Source of the DNA: Chanos chanos
Lineage: Eukaryota > Chordata > Actinopteri > Gonorynchiformes > Chanidae
Direction of reading: 5' to 3'
Assembly (NCBI RefSeq): GCF_902362185.1
Contig: NC_044499.1
Span: 48,769,815 to 48,833,814 of the forward strand
Length of the DNA stretch: 64,000 bases
The position numbers and the translations under genes are program-made. This document shows, piece after piece, positions 51,698 through 63,803 of the stretch (position 1 is the stretch's first letter; every line of letters begins with the position of its first letter). Below the pieces are notes generated by a model, which saw only the letters and a list, made by a program, of their open reading frames with translations, was not told where the DNA came from and searched no databases.

Positions 51698-53548
51698 CCC
51701 TGTTTCTGCTACGCCACAGCTAACAACCTCATGGCAATCTTTACGCTGTCAGAGGGGTCTGTGGCAAGGGGAGGGGAAGGTAGCTAGCGAGAGAAAAGTT
51801 GAGCCAGTGCACCTCGGATGTCCGGGCTCGATCAATTAAGCGGTGACAGAAAAGTCGGTGCACCTCAAAAAGTGTGATGCATTTAAAGGCAAAAGTGTTT
51901 TGTTCTGTCTTCAGCAATCTCCATTCTGTGTTCTTGATTCACTCAGCATTTCTGTGATCACTGACGCAAAGCAGTCCTTCTTTCCATCTTGACGAACACC
52001 ACAGATCAGTAAAACGCGATACCGCTGAGTAGAGGAGAAACTTGGTCAGCAGATCCAAATCCCGCTTAGGTGATTGTGGTGGTGCCTTAGTGGTGATGAT
52101 ACCATGGAAACGGTTGTTGTAGATTTCACCTCGTCCAGGGCTAAAAAGGAAAAGCAAGAAATTAAGAGGGCAGAAGTTCACGTTATACTGTGCATATGTG
52201 ATGAGATAGAAGAGGGCACGGGAAAAAAGTTTTACAGATTTAGACCCATATTATTCGCAGAGTATTCAAACTGGTTTTAGGATCGTGTTCTTGAGCATTA
52301 TAGTGGATCTTGAGAGGGGGAGGGGGGAGGCTAGATATTTGAACGAACAGCTGATTGGATGTCACTTGATATCCAGTGGACGGAGAAAAATGTGTCCGAA
52401 TGTGTCATAAGTTAACTAGTAGAAAGTAATTTTCAAATATAAACTAAAATCGGTAAAACACAGCTATATAACAATTAAAAAAAAAGCTCAGTGGCTAACG
52501 TTAGCTGTCGTTCCCAGACCTCTCGGTATTTCAGCTAGCTGTGTGCTACTCGACAGACAACATTAGATAAAGCAGCAAAATCCTCAAAATTGAACAATGC
52601 GTTTGACCGACCTACCTTTGCCCTATGTCAGCATGGAGGACTCTGATCTTCTCTTTCCAAATGGGTTGTTGTTTTTGACTCTTTTCCAAAGGTTGTTTAT
52701 TCCTTTGTCTCTTACACTTTTTCCTTATAGCTCCGTATCTCAACATGGGCATGCGCACAACGTCATTTGCGTTCTGCTTGCTTGTCACGGCCTGCGTCAT
52801 GGGCTAAATGTGTACTTTAGTCCCTCCCATGGGAATGCGAAAAACGTTTTATCAATCACAATTAAATTAAATCAGTTACAGTTAAAGGGGATTAATTCAA
52901 TTCAGCGACAATTTACATATACACAAAATAGCAATAATATTTTTAATTATCATTCTTTTTAATAATAAGTTGTGGGTAGAGATATCTCACTGAGTGAACA
53001 GTTCATGTTGAAATTTTGTGTACAATGACATCAGAGGTAGACTTGAATTAAAAAACAAAAACAAGCTCGTGGAGTGCAGAAGTCTTGCTATTCGGCTATG
53101 ACATGCAGCAGAGTAGCTGAAAGGGATTTGAAAAGGACATAGGAAAACACGCAAGGCACCTCTTAAAATTAGTTTCTTGGCGCTTGGGGTTAAGTCCACA
53201 AATCTGGGGTTAAAGGTCTACGGAGTCGCTACCTTTCACGTGACAATGTCTATGCCGTAAAATATATTGTTTCTGAGCATACTGACAGAGCCGACAATCC
53301 TGGAATATTTCAAATATAGCACACATGAAAACATGCTGATAGGTTGATAAGACATCTTAAATATACAGGGATTGCTCTAAACCAGGTCTTCTGGTTTCTG
53401 ATGGTCCTGTGGCGAAACAAAATCAAGAGAGATGAAGAATAGATTTGTACCATTAAAATACATTGTTTCTGAGAATTGCGAACATATCAACGAAGTCGAG
53501 AATCATGAATCGCGTCTAATAAGGTAAGCACAAGGAAAACGCAAGTGA
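51698..53548. other. josd1 5' flank, no further gene seen
   Basis: A non-coding first exon of josd1 may lie here but cannot be fixed from sequence. Open frames in the interval show no recognisable motif and no consistent splice partners. Confidence 0.4.
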
Positions 53549-53621
53549 TGTTTCCGCCCGGTTTCGAACCGGGGACCTTTCGCGTGTGAGGCGAACGTGA
53601 TAACCACTACACTACGGAAAC
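53549..53621 (-). tRNA. tRNA-Val(CAC)
   Basis: Read on the minus strand: acceptor GTTTCCG pairs with CGGAAAC plus discriminator A. The A box is TAGTGTAGTGGTTATCACG, the anticodon stem-loop is TTCGCCTCACACGCGAA with anticodon CAC, and the T arm is CCCCGGTTCGAAACCGGGC. It is 73 nt, intronless, and near-identical to the vertebrate tRNA-Val-CAC consensus. Confidence 0.97.
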
Positions 53622-54222
53622 TGCTTAACTGAGCAAGCTGTGTCTCTATTGAATCGTTTCTATTTTACCTTATAGTGCCTTGGCAAATTTACAAAACAAA
53701 AAAAGAGCGACCAAAAAACAAAACAAATCAAAAAACAAAACAAAAAAAAAAACGTTTACACCAATGACTGAACGCTGGGAAAATCTAGGACTTAATGGAC
53801 AACACTTAACAACAACAGAAGCAGCAGAAAACACTCTCAAGAAATGTCTAGGAATCACAAAAAAAAAACAGAAGCATAAAAGTGAAACTTGAACCAGGAT
53901 GGTTTAATTCTTAAACACAGATTACTGCAGACACACCAACTCCCAAAGTCAGCATTCTTTTTGAGACATAGTACAAGAAAGACAAAAGTTTTGAACTTAT
54001 AAGACACACATGAATGGTAGTAATTGGAGCAAGATCCCAGCCACATCACACATAAGGTTAAGTTAACACATTAATAGTTTAAATGACACTTAACAGGGTC
54101 AATACATTATATTGCACTTGATGATAATAGAAAACACAGTGTTAAACCAAACATTAAGAGCCAGCTTGTCAGTGTTCTGCAAGATCCTAGTGTCCACTGT
54201 TCAACGCTACAGGCCTTTCCTC
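53622..54222. other. Intergenic / 3' UTR of the GIMAP-like gene
   Basis: A-rich, including an AAAACAAAAC-type low-complexity run at 53688-53755. A minus-strand ATTAAA (plus TTTAAT at 53903-53908) is a candidate poly(A) signal for the gene to the right. Confidence 0.4.
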
Positions 54223-57012
54223 TCACCTCCCATTCAATCCCAGTTTTTGAGCTAAAACATCAGCCATGTCTTCCAGCAGTTCCTCTCTGATGCGGTCCTC
54301 CCTCCTCTGGAGCTCATGCGTGTAGTGGCCCCTCATGGCCCTCATTTCCACAACCCTCTCTCGCAGCTTCTGGCCAACACGTACCCTGCTCTCAACAGAA
54401 CACCCAGGCCTCATGTCAATCAACTCAGCCCTCTGGCCACACACGGAAAGAGCTTCCCTCAGAGTTCCAGAACCTTCCTCCAGGAGTTGGACAAGCGTGT
54501 AGGACTTGTCTTCAGCACTGACATTGACTAGAACCACCAAAACGTGGCTCATCGCACTTTCACCAAAGAGTTCTGACAAAACCATCAAAGCTTCATCAAC
54601 ACTTTCATGGTTCATTTCATCAGTGCTGGTTATTGGCAAGACCAGCAGGAAGGCGTGAGGCCCAGGACAGGCCAGCTGAATGCTTCGTAAGGCCTCTCTG
54701 CCCCTCTCTTTCATACTAAGGGATGACCCAAGGAGATCTGGGGTCTGGACCACTGTCACATCCCATCCATCCACCTCGGCTCTGTGAGTGGTGCATTTCT
54801 GGTCAAGACCACTCGGGCCTCTTTTGCAGCCTAGTAAGCTGTCTCCCACTGAGTATCTGGCTGTTCCCCATGGTCCCACCAAGATCATCCGCAGTCTGGG
54901 GTCACTGATATGGGGTGTTGAAGGTATAGAGGGCTGTTCAGGCTTTGAATTTTCAGATTGTGATGGTCCTGTGAAGAAAATGAATAAAGACAGTTGAGGA
55001 GTAGGTGTGGATGCACTGCTTAGAGGTACAGGCAACAGAAAACTGGAAAAATACCTTCAGTGTAAGAGAAGTATGCAGCTGCATATTACAAGATCACCAG
55101 TAAAACGGTTTCAAACCAGTATAGATATAATTTGATAAGTTAAGGCAGCCCTGGTTTGTGAGAAATGCATAATTAAGAAGAAGAATAGACAAGACTGATG
55201 GGTGATATTGATTATTAAGACCCACCTTTGAAGTGCTGGGTTAGTTTGGCCAAAGACTCAACACATTGCTTAATGCCTACGACTGAGCCTGAATGGAAAT
55301 GTAAAAAAGACAAAAAAATATTAAAAATTTGAAAATAAAGATTTTTTTTATTAAATCTGGAGAACAAGGATCAATTGGGTTTATTACCTGCAATGGCTTT
55401 AATGACAGTTGGTATCCAACTGAGTTTAGAGAACAGTCCTAGGGAGAGAGAGAGAAGGTCTTCTTATTTTACCCTGACTATGATTTCAAGTTAAAAGAAG
55501 CAATTGTAAGAGCATTCAATGTGCTTATGAAAATCTAGCAAGGCTCAAAGTCCAAAGCAAGATATTAGAGATATTGTATAATACAACAGAGGAGAGCAGA
55601 ACGGGGCACCTATGAAGTTCTCACCAATAACAAATTTCCATATGCAAGACAGCCAGTGAAGGATGGTCTGCAAACCTGAAACACAAAACATAACCAACAG
55701 ATTTGGCAACCAACTAACCCGATTAACCCCAGCACCAGAGCAATAGAGGGACAGCACTTTTTTGAGTACTTACCCCTGATGGTGTACACCAAACGGCTCA
55801 CCCAGTTCCATAATGAGGATAATCCTTCAACACAAAGAATGCATGTGACTGAGTTTTAAGCAATATTTTGATACAATAGATCACCTTTTTGTCTGCAGAA
55901 ATAGTTTAGTGTAACATTAGTAGCTATTAATAATTTATGACAAAGCCTACACCCTTGGGTTTAACATGTCTTTATTAAAAATGGATTAAGCCTACCTGTG
56001 AGTGAGCAAATAATGCGAATTGGCCACCTTATTAAAGCTGGAAGAACTGTGACATGTATAATAACAAGTCAGGCACAGAGGTGACTATGCACAGGTAAAG
56101 AAACAGAAACAGAAAAAAAAAAAAACCAAACAATATCTTATCAGTGTAGTTTTATTATCACAAATATCTGCTTACAAAACTTACAAATGTTGGCGAAAAC
56201 AGTCAGCTGTCATTCACAATTACAGTTATGCTATATATATGCATCTTCAATGAAGCTGTAAAGCTGCTGGTGCGCGTGCTTTCGATGATACAGGCAGCGG
56301 CAGTAAAATTAAGCCAATAAGATAACTGACCATTTATTGAGGTAAATTTACATACTAACCCTGTGAGAATCTGTAGAGACCATAGCCAACCACAGAGAGT
56401 AATGCTGTCATCACTGTATTGAAGTTTATCCATATATCTGAAAAATCAAGAGGAAGGCGCGAGGAATTTGATTAACTTTAAGTCTGGCATGTGAGTTGTC
56501 ACCTCATTGAACAGAGAAAGAAGAGAGTGTGAAAAAGCCTGTAGCAAATAGGATCCAATAACAACTTCTTCAGCAGTGGTAAAGTAAACAAAAACATCTC
56601 TAGCAGACACTACTGATAAGTCAAGGAGGCGTTCTCATGTTTCTCCAGCGGGCTGATCTTATTGTTGTTGTTTGATCTTTGCTGCTGGCATCTGGCGTAC
56701 TGGTCCAATAGACTACAAAACGATCGTGAAGTTTTATACTACATAAGGTGATATGTAACTAAATTTGAATTTTTATGTTAAACAAAAGGGGGCAAGTTAC
56801 CGAAATAAAGGTGTAACAAAAGATCACCGAGACGCCAAAGACGTTGACTGACGCGGTCAGAGAACAAGTAGTTTCAGCAATGTACGCTTGTTTACACGTG
56901 GAGCCAATGAATGTGATTCTTTCTTACCTGTGATAACTTTGTCTAAATCGTCCCCTTGCTCGCATGGTGAGTTCGCTGTACAAGCGCTGTCCGGCTTACA
57001 GTCACACTCCAT
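54223..57012 (-). CDS. GIMAP/AIG1-like pseudo-GTPase with repeated N-terminal helix exons
   Basis: Eight exons join in phase 1 throughout: 57012-56928, 56437-56360, 56046-55996, 55824-55774, 55675-55625, 55438-55388, 55288-55226, 54968-54223; 391 aa. The C-terminal 248 residues look like an AIG1/GIMAP G domain: RMILVGPWG start, then the family's conserved stretch LACPGPHAFLLVLPIT and LSELFGESAMSHVLVV, then a charged coiled-coil-like end (HELQRREDRIREELLEDM). The nucleotide motifs are poor: G1 reads GPWGTARYS (175-183) without the Lys, G3 reads QTPD (218-221) rather than DTPG, and no TxxD/NKxD G4 is seen. The N-terminus is Cys-rich (MECDCKPDSACTANSPC). It is followed by a hydrophobic segment (exon 2, about 26 aa) and four 17-residue exons that share Leu2 and Trp8. 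GIMAPs act at intracellular membranes in immune cells; the role of this protein is not known to me. Confidence 0.75.
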
Positions 57013-57249
57013 GTTGCGAACACAATAGTTAAGGCGTCGTCTACGTCATGTGGTTGAAATGCTTCTAGTCCCTGCTTGCTAGACATTTAAGTAATCGCCC
57101 ATGCGTACGCTATTATGTGTAATCATATCGCGTCGAAAATAATTTCTTGTGATACAGTGTATTCAGCGATTCGGTGTAAATCCTTCGAAAAACGAAACTG
57201 ATGATTCCAAGCAAGCCTTCAATTAGAATTAGCCAAAGTTACGTAAACT

Positions 57250-58160
57250 GAACCTGCAAGATAGGCAGGAAAAACTGGATACAGTATACAGATAATTTAA
57301 AGGTATTATGAGGAAACGCCAACGTAACATGTTGTACTTGGGCGTCGGTACCACCACGAACCGCCAGAACAGCTCCAGTGTATCTTGACACAGATTCTAC
57401 GATTGTTAGGAACTGTTGGAATGAAGCTTCATCACTCTGAAACAATCCGTCATTTGCCTTATGGGAGGCAAATGCTCGACCTTGTTTGCTCGTGTAATTT
57501 CTTCTTATTATTATTATTATCAATATTGATTGTATGTGTATATTTGTGTCGAGTGTCCATTATATATGCACTTTTCTGCTTGTAAAAATCAGAGAAAGAT
57601 GATTTCCCCCTGACTGCTCAGTAGATCACTGTTGCTCTTTGCGTCACGTTTCAGGCAAGCATGCATATTTAGGTATAGACGATTTATCTTGGCAAACCAG
57701 TCATAGTACTGATCTTCCTGAAGTTTCTTCAGACTGTTTACAACCAGGTGTTTACAACTAGACGTTTGTCGCACTATTGTAGAGGTTATGGGACTGTGAT
57801 GGACACGTCAATGATTAAGTAAATTCACTTGATTAAAATCTCAAGGGGGCACTTGAGGAAAATAAGTTATCTTGAAGGGATTCTGCTAGCAATAAAGGTT
57901 GAGAATGCTTGATCTAGATTAACATTCATAAGTCAGCTCATTCTGAGTTGTATAGACACGACAACTAAAGGGCAGAGATACTCAAACCGACCCTACCCGA
58001 TGATCTCTCTGATCTCATAACACCTTGTCAAGTTTTCCTCTTGAAACCTCAGCAGGCCAGGCAGCCTTTGCCACTAAATCTCCGGCCAAATGTGCTCCTG
58101 CAATCCGCAATCTCTCTCTCTCAAAGTCACTGACGTCTCTTCCTTTAGCCATTGCAGACA
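57250..58160 (-). mobile_element. Decayed Tc1/mariner-like DNA transposon
   Basis: On the minus strand, 58152-58025 encodes an N-terminal-like start MAKGRDVSDFERERLRIAGA, resembling the helix-turn-helix start of Tc1-type transposases. About 57445-57350 encodes LTIVESVSRYTGAVLAVRGG, which resembles the usual transposase C-terminus ('LVESMPRRxxAVLxARGGxT'). The catalytic core between them is not recognisable and the frame is broken; no terminal inverted repeats were identified. Moderate to low certainty. Confidence 0.45.
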
Positions 58161-58539
58161 AAACGATGAACAATCAGACCTATTCGTCATTTTTATGTAT
58201 GGCCCAAAACATGACGAGATGCTCATTGGTTGTTTAATTAAGGAACCATAGCCGTGTTGTACTACCTATTCTCAGTTAACACTGAATCCCTCATTTACTT
58301 CAAAACTTTATTTATTTTATCAGTTACATGTAACCCTCTCTGATGCACATTCATTCACCGTATCTCTGACATATTTCTGTTTCTTCGTTGTGAACAAAAA
58401 GAATGGCATATTAAGAAAAAAAAAAATTACAGCTATGGTATTGAAAGTAAGGCATCAAAACAACTTTATCCTACCCAAAGTAAAATCACATAAACTGCCC
58501 CAACAGCAAACAGGCAGGGCCGTTAGTGTATTATGTTGC

Positions 58540-61500
58540 TTATTTGGATAACTCTTCTGTCAGAGCATCTATGAGCTCTTGTTTCTTGGTCCCTGTGGTT
58601 CGTACTCCAAACTGCTTGCAGGCCTCTTTCAGCACAGGAACTGTTAGCTTGCCCAAGGTGCCCTTTGCCACGTGCGCTCTCAACTCTTCTGGCGTAACGT
58701 CAACTTTGGGCTTCTTCTCAGCGCCACCCCCTCCTGCCTCAGCTGCAAGACGACGCAATTATTAAAATACGACACCATTAAATCATCTGAACACACGGTG
58801 CGAACATCAGGCTCACCTGGTTTGCGTTTGGCAGCGGGCTTGCCCTCAGGGTTGTAGTCAGGAGGATACACGAGGTCCTTGAACTCCTGGGCGAGAGGGC
58901 CGAGGCGCTGGTCCATCATATCAACCTTTGGCACTGAGGGAGAGAGAGACCGAACAATGAGTGGAGGATTTGCCAGGGGGCGTTAGCGACAAGAGTTCTA
59001 CAAAAGATAAACATGCATGGCTTAAAAACTGAAATGAAGGCGACAGACGAGAACGAAAGAAACACTGACTTGTAAAATCCTCTATGCCTTCAGGTGCCAG
59101 CAGATCTAGTGCCAAGGCCTCCAGATTCCTGTAGTGCTGTTGCAGGACTGGGTTTTCAAATGCATCGCTCCTGAATAACACACACACGTACTTGTAGATT
59201 AAGTAACGAATTTGAAGTGTGCTGTATAATAACTGATATCAAAATAACATCAAATAAAACAAAAATAAATTCGTTTGTACAATCAAAAGGTCAAACAGAT
59301 GCATGAAATAACCTGTATCGGAAACGGAGCTTTTGCACGATTTCTTTCATCTTGTCGATCTGCACATCAGAGGCAGTAGGAGACTCATGGACGTCCAGGG
59401 TGCGAATATCATCAGCGTAAGGCAGGAAAATGGCATGGAAACCTGGGACGTGGAAGCCAGAGATAAAACAGAGACAGTGTGGCCATGAGCTGGTTATTAC
59501 TAATAATACGCTGGTTATTACTCCAAAATACACTTAACAACAAGAATAATACACGAAAGGTTCTCTATTAATTTTATTACAGGTTAAGCACATAGGTGCA
59601 CATTTAATGGTCTATCTTGAAGTTCCATTTCCTTGTTTGGTTTGAGCTCTTTGTATTGTTATGAAATAATCAACAAACAGGCACCTGGAGGTACACTCTG
59701 AGATTGATTCTCATCCACCTCCTCTCTCTGGGGAACCAGGGCCACAAAGCGAGGGGGAGTATTACGTCGAGGGGTGTACTTGCACAAAGCGAACACATTC
59801 CTCTCACTACACCTGCGCAGTAGTGCAGCAAACACACAGGAGCTGCCTGAAGTGGACAGAGAGAGAGATAATAACAGTTTAACAGATTTTATTGACACCA
59901 CTGTGAAACAGGACCAGAATTCATGGAATCCAGTGCAGGAATTACAACAGTTACGTCTTAGAAGAAAAAAAAAAAAACAACTGAAAAAAAGAAAAAACCC
60001 CTTGTGTTCAATTCATGTTCTAATGAGACCGACCTGTAACCTGCTCTTCCTCGGGGTATATGAAGTGGGAGGGCCGGATGTGGTGGTGCAGTTTAAGCCG
60101 ACTCATTGGTTTGAACCCAATTAGGACAAGACCGGGATCATCAAATTTCCTAATCTCATCAACTTCATCCTTCTCCATCACAATCTGCTTCCTGCCATAC
60201 ACCTTAACAAAGACAAGAGATTCAAAAAGATGAGTATGAACAGGCATAATATCTATTGCTTTCTGAGACATTGAATATTCATTCTAAACTACCTGTGCTC
60301 TTTTGGTGTCACTCGGCAGAAGCAGGCTGCCAGTGTGTGTGTGGAAGAGACGCGTCTTGGTACGGACTGGTTCGTTGGTATCCCTGTAGAGTCGGACTGC
60401 GGCAGGTTTGGTAGCGGTTCTGGCCAACACGTACACACCCACTGCCACATTCATTCCCTCTCCTAATGACAAAGTCAGCCTTCAGACAAAAGGACAGTAA
60501 TTACCACCCATCTTCTGAGAACATGAAAAAATGTAACAAACTTGTCTTAAGGATTCTCCATTAAATCTGATTTATTAAAATCACTTAAATAAAAAAAAAG
60601 AGGGTCTGTTTTTCAAATTTGTTCTGTGAAGTTTTAATGAGTTCATCAGCATGATTTTCATAACATTTGAAGACCATTCCTTAGAACAAGGCTTAAAATG
60701 CATGAAAGATACAACTAATCCAATTTCAGCTCATATAGCACATCTGAATGAATAGAGGGTGGTATCCAGCCAATGAGCAATACACTCATTCTCACTCATT
60801 CATTATAACTTACCTGCTCTGAGTTCTTTTCTTCATCTCTTTGGCTCTAACCCTCTTTTGGAGGTCCTCCAGTTTCCCACAAGGCCCTAGCTGCAGACCA
60901 AGCTCGCTCTCATCCTCAGGAGGGCTCACGATGTCGCAGAAGAAGAGGGACACGTCAAACCCACCCGGCTTCGTAAGGTGCATCAAGTCTATGATTACAC
61001 CTGTAAGAGGAACACAGGATAGATAATACAGATGGATAACTTGTAGTGCTGTATCATGCATAGCCTCAGAACGTTAGCTGTTTTCTTGAATCTACGATCC
61101 CCATGATATTTTTGTCGCACCTGTCTCCTTCAGGTCAGCAGCTTTGGCACGTGCCTGTCTGTCTCGTGCACTGTCTCCATCATGGGGGTTGTCCCTGCAA
61201 GTGAAAATCATGAGGCGTTTGTGCGACAGCCGTAGCTTGATGTCGCTGTAGAGGTTAGAGCAGCACCACAGAGCCTCTCCCAAAGAGGTTTCCCCACTGC
61301 CCATGGTATCTGCCGCCACCTGAGCGCCTTTCTCTCCACGTAAACTGTCCAACTCTTGTACACGCCGTGCTCCTGGAGATGAGGAGGATGAAAAGTATAG
61401 ACACAATTCACGACGTGAATGAAACTTGATGCTGACAGAAAAGCACTGCTGAAAAGTTGTCCTCAAAACTGGAAAAATGTTGATGGTAATAAAATAAATA

Positions 61501-62083
61501 CACATCTGCTGCCCCACAGTAACATACAGTAACTCACCAGGTGAGTCCAGGTCGTGGTAGACATAAACGTGCTTGAAAGAATTCCTTGGATTTTTGCTCT
61601 GTTCTGTACCATAGAATATCAGGGCCACTAAGTCTCGGTCACTGCTTATGATCTTGCTGGTGTAAACACTTCGCACACACTAGAAAAGCGAATGAAAGCA
61701 ACGAAAGTGACGATCTGTGGAAAGTATTTTGCCGCTTAGCTATGACTTAGATATGTGAACTTGAGCTCCAGTGAAAGACTGAACATACCTGTATGGTCAT
61801 ATCGAAGTTTGAAAGCTCTCCATCTTCTCCCTTGACGAACATCTCCTTGGACGCGTCCACTAGAAACACCAGGCTATCACGCCCACTGTTCTTGTAATCC
61901 GCTGCATAGTTAAAACGCAGAATGAGATTACGGAGACAGTAATTTCACTTTAAAAAATAATTAAGAGTGAGTTTTGGATTAATGTTTGATTCCACAAGAT
62001 TCCAATTTACCTGCCCCTTCCTCCCCTTCCTCTTGTTCCACTTCATCCTCCTCCTTCGGGAAGTATGCGTTCCAATCTGCCAT
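58540..62083 (-). CDS. xrcc6: Ku70 (XRCC6), non-homologous end joining
   Basis: The 70-kDa Ku subunit; with Ku80 it encircles DNA ends and recruits DNA-PKcs and ligase IV. Twelve exons join in phase: 62083-62011, 61901-61789, 61679-61538, 61372-61121, 61000-60814, 60479-60293, 60202-60034, 59846-59685, 59442-59313, 59170-59070, 58933-58817, 58742-58540; 611 aa (human 609). Order: acidic N-terminus ([20 protein letters not shown]), vWA-like domain ([15 protein letters not shown]), Ku core/beta-barrel ([33 protein letters not shown]), C-terminal arm ([19 protein letters not shown]), and SAP domain ([20 protein letters not shown], ending EELSK). A minus-strand AATAAA (plus 58307-58312) lies about 230 bp past the stop. 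It is divergent from desi1, as in human. Confidence 0.97.
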
Positions 62084-63024
62084 TATTTAGGTTTTCTATT
62101 ATTCCTGTCTGTCAGATCAAAGAAATGCCACAAAAGTTCAGGGGAGTTTGATGCATAGGTTGGTTTCGCGTTGCGACGGGTGCATATAAGACAAACAATT
62201 CTCAAATGTATACGAGCAGCAACTTAAGGCACAACATGGAATCCCGCTCAAAGATACTGAGCTACCATATGACCGACAACAGTCTTAACCAATGAACAAA
62301 CGGAAAAATCTGGTCCTTTGTTTTCTAATTGGCTAGCTGGTCCACACGGAAGTAAATAAACTGCACAGGGACATGCTTTGGCATGTATATATGAATAAAA
62401 AAACAAAATGACTCTAGGTACTCAACTCTAAGAACTCTAAGACAACAGAGCTGAACACTTGAAAAGACAAGGAGTTCTTTTAAGGGTCTATAAGCAGGCA
62501 GACATTTTGATGAGATACCTATTTACACAATCTGAAAGTTGGTTTGGCACTTCTTCGGTAAACGCAGGGGGCGAGAGTGGCACACACATCGCCCCCTACA
62601 GCCAGGATGCCTCAATCTTCAAGAGAAAACGCAAAAATTCAGAAGCATCCGGACATAGCCCGATCTCTCCATTGGCTGATTTCCCGGCTTCAATTTTGAC
62701 ACAACCGGCAGTAGCTTGAGTCACTGTGACACAGCAACCGTAGAACTATAGTAGCCTGGTGTACAACTTATTTAGAACATTTTAGAAAACCGTTGGAACT
62801 TAGATTATCATCATAAACTTGGCGTTTTAAAATAGTTATACTCTATCACACACTTCGCTGTCGTAAGCGTAATATTTTGTACGTTAGTAGTGTAGTATAA
62901 CTTTTTAGCTAGCTGCGCACTAGGGTTAGCAACCTGTAACTATCATTTGCTATTTTGTTTTGGAACAAGTTTACCATTAGCTACACTTGCTACGATAGTT
63001 TTAACCATTTTCTACCAGTCAGCT
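62084..63024. promoter_or_regulatory. Shared xrcc6/desi1 divergent promoter interval
   Basis: About 940 bp between two start codons on opposite strands. No TATA box or coding exon was recognised. The pairing is the same as in the human XRCC6-DESI1 locus (from memory), which suggests a conserved bidirectional promoter. The plus-strand frame at 62459-62719 shows no known motif. Confidence 0.5.
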
Positions 63025-63803
63025 ATGGATAATCAAAGCGGATCATACAATGTCAAACTGTATGTGTACGACTTGTCGAAAGGAATGGCACGCCAGTTGA
63101 GTCCCATTATGCTGGGTAAGTTTACACAAGATAGACGAGTTAGCTAGCTATTGCTGGGTAGGAAGACCCGAACTGTGGAGGCGCTGCAACGGAATGTTAT
63201 GCTTTGAGGCAAAACATTTTAGGCAAAGGTGTTCTTGTTGCTTCTCTACTATTCTTGCCGGCGGTGGACTGTTATCACTAAGAGATGACCTAACACTGGT
63301 TAAAGACATAAAATCAAAATGCACGAACCATTCCGAAAGTTTTCAGCGATATGGTTACAACAGAAGGCTATTGGCAGATGACTCAGCATTGAGAGCATAG
63401 TGTTTACAGCGAATTGATGTGACTTTTTCTTTCGCAGGTAAACAGCTGGACGGAATATGGTGAGCATTCAATAACCGACCATCAAGATGTCAATGAAAAG
63501 TCAACATCGCAGTTCAAATTTGTAACGAGTATTCACACTAGAGAGCGCTTGGTGATCTATAGTGTCGAAACATATATACTCCTCAGTACTGCCTTGTGCT
63601 CTCGTAGCTGTTGTTACTAACATCCTGTGCTATTGTATATCAAATATTTCGTGACTGAATTTAAATTGTGCGAATTCATTTATGTATGTATGTATTTACT
63701 TGTTTCAATTTTATTTTATTTTATTCAAACCAGGCACACATCTATAATAATTCATGGAGAGGAATTCTGTTTTGGAGGACAGGGAATCATGAGCTGTCGA
63801 CCT
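63025..63803 (+). CDS. desi1: Desumoylating isopeptidase 1 (DESI1), 5' part
   Basis: PPPDE-fold cysteine protease; the mammalian enzyme removes SUMO from targets such as the BZEL repressor and acts with importins in nucleo-cytoplasmic shuttling. Three coding exons lie in the window: 63025-63115, 63438-63459 (only 22 nt) and 63734-63803, joined in phases 1 and 2. They encode [20 protein letters not shown], the [15 protein letters not shown] join and [15 protein letters not shown]. The His of IWHTSI is the family's catalytic His; the catalytic Cys (HNCNTF in human) is encoded beyond the right edge. The start was chosen by alignment with human [19 protein letters not shown]. Confidence 0.95.
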
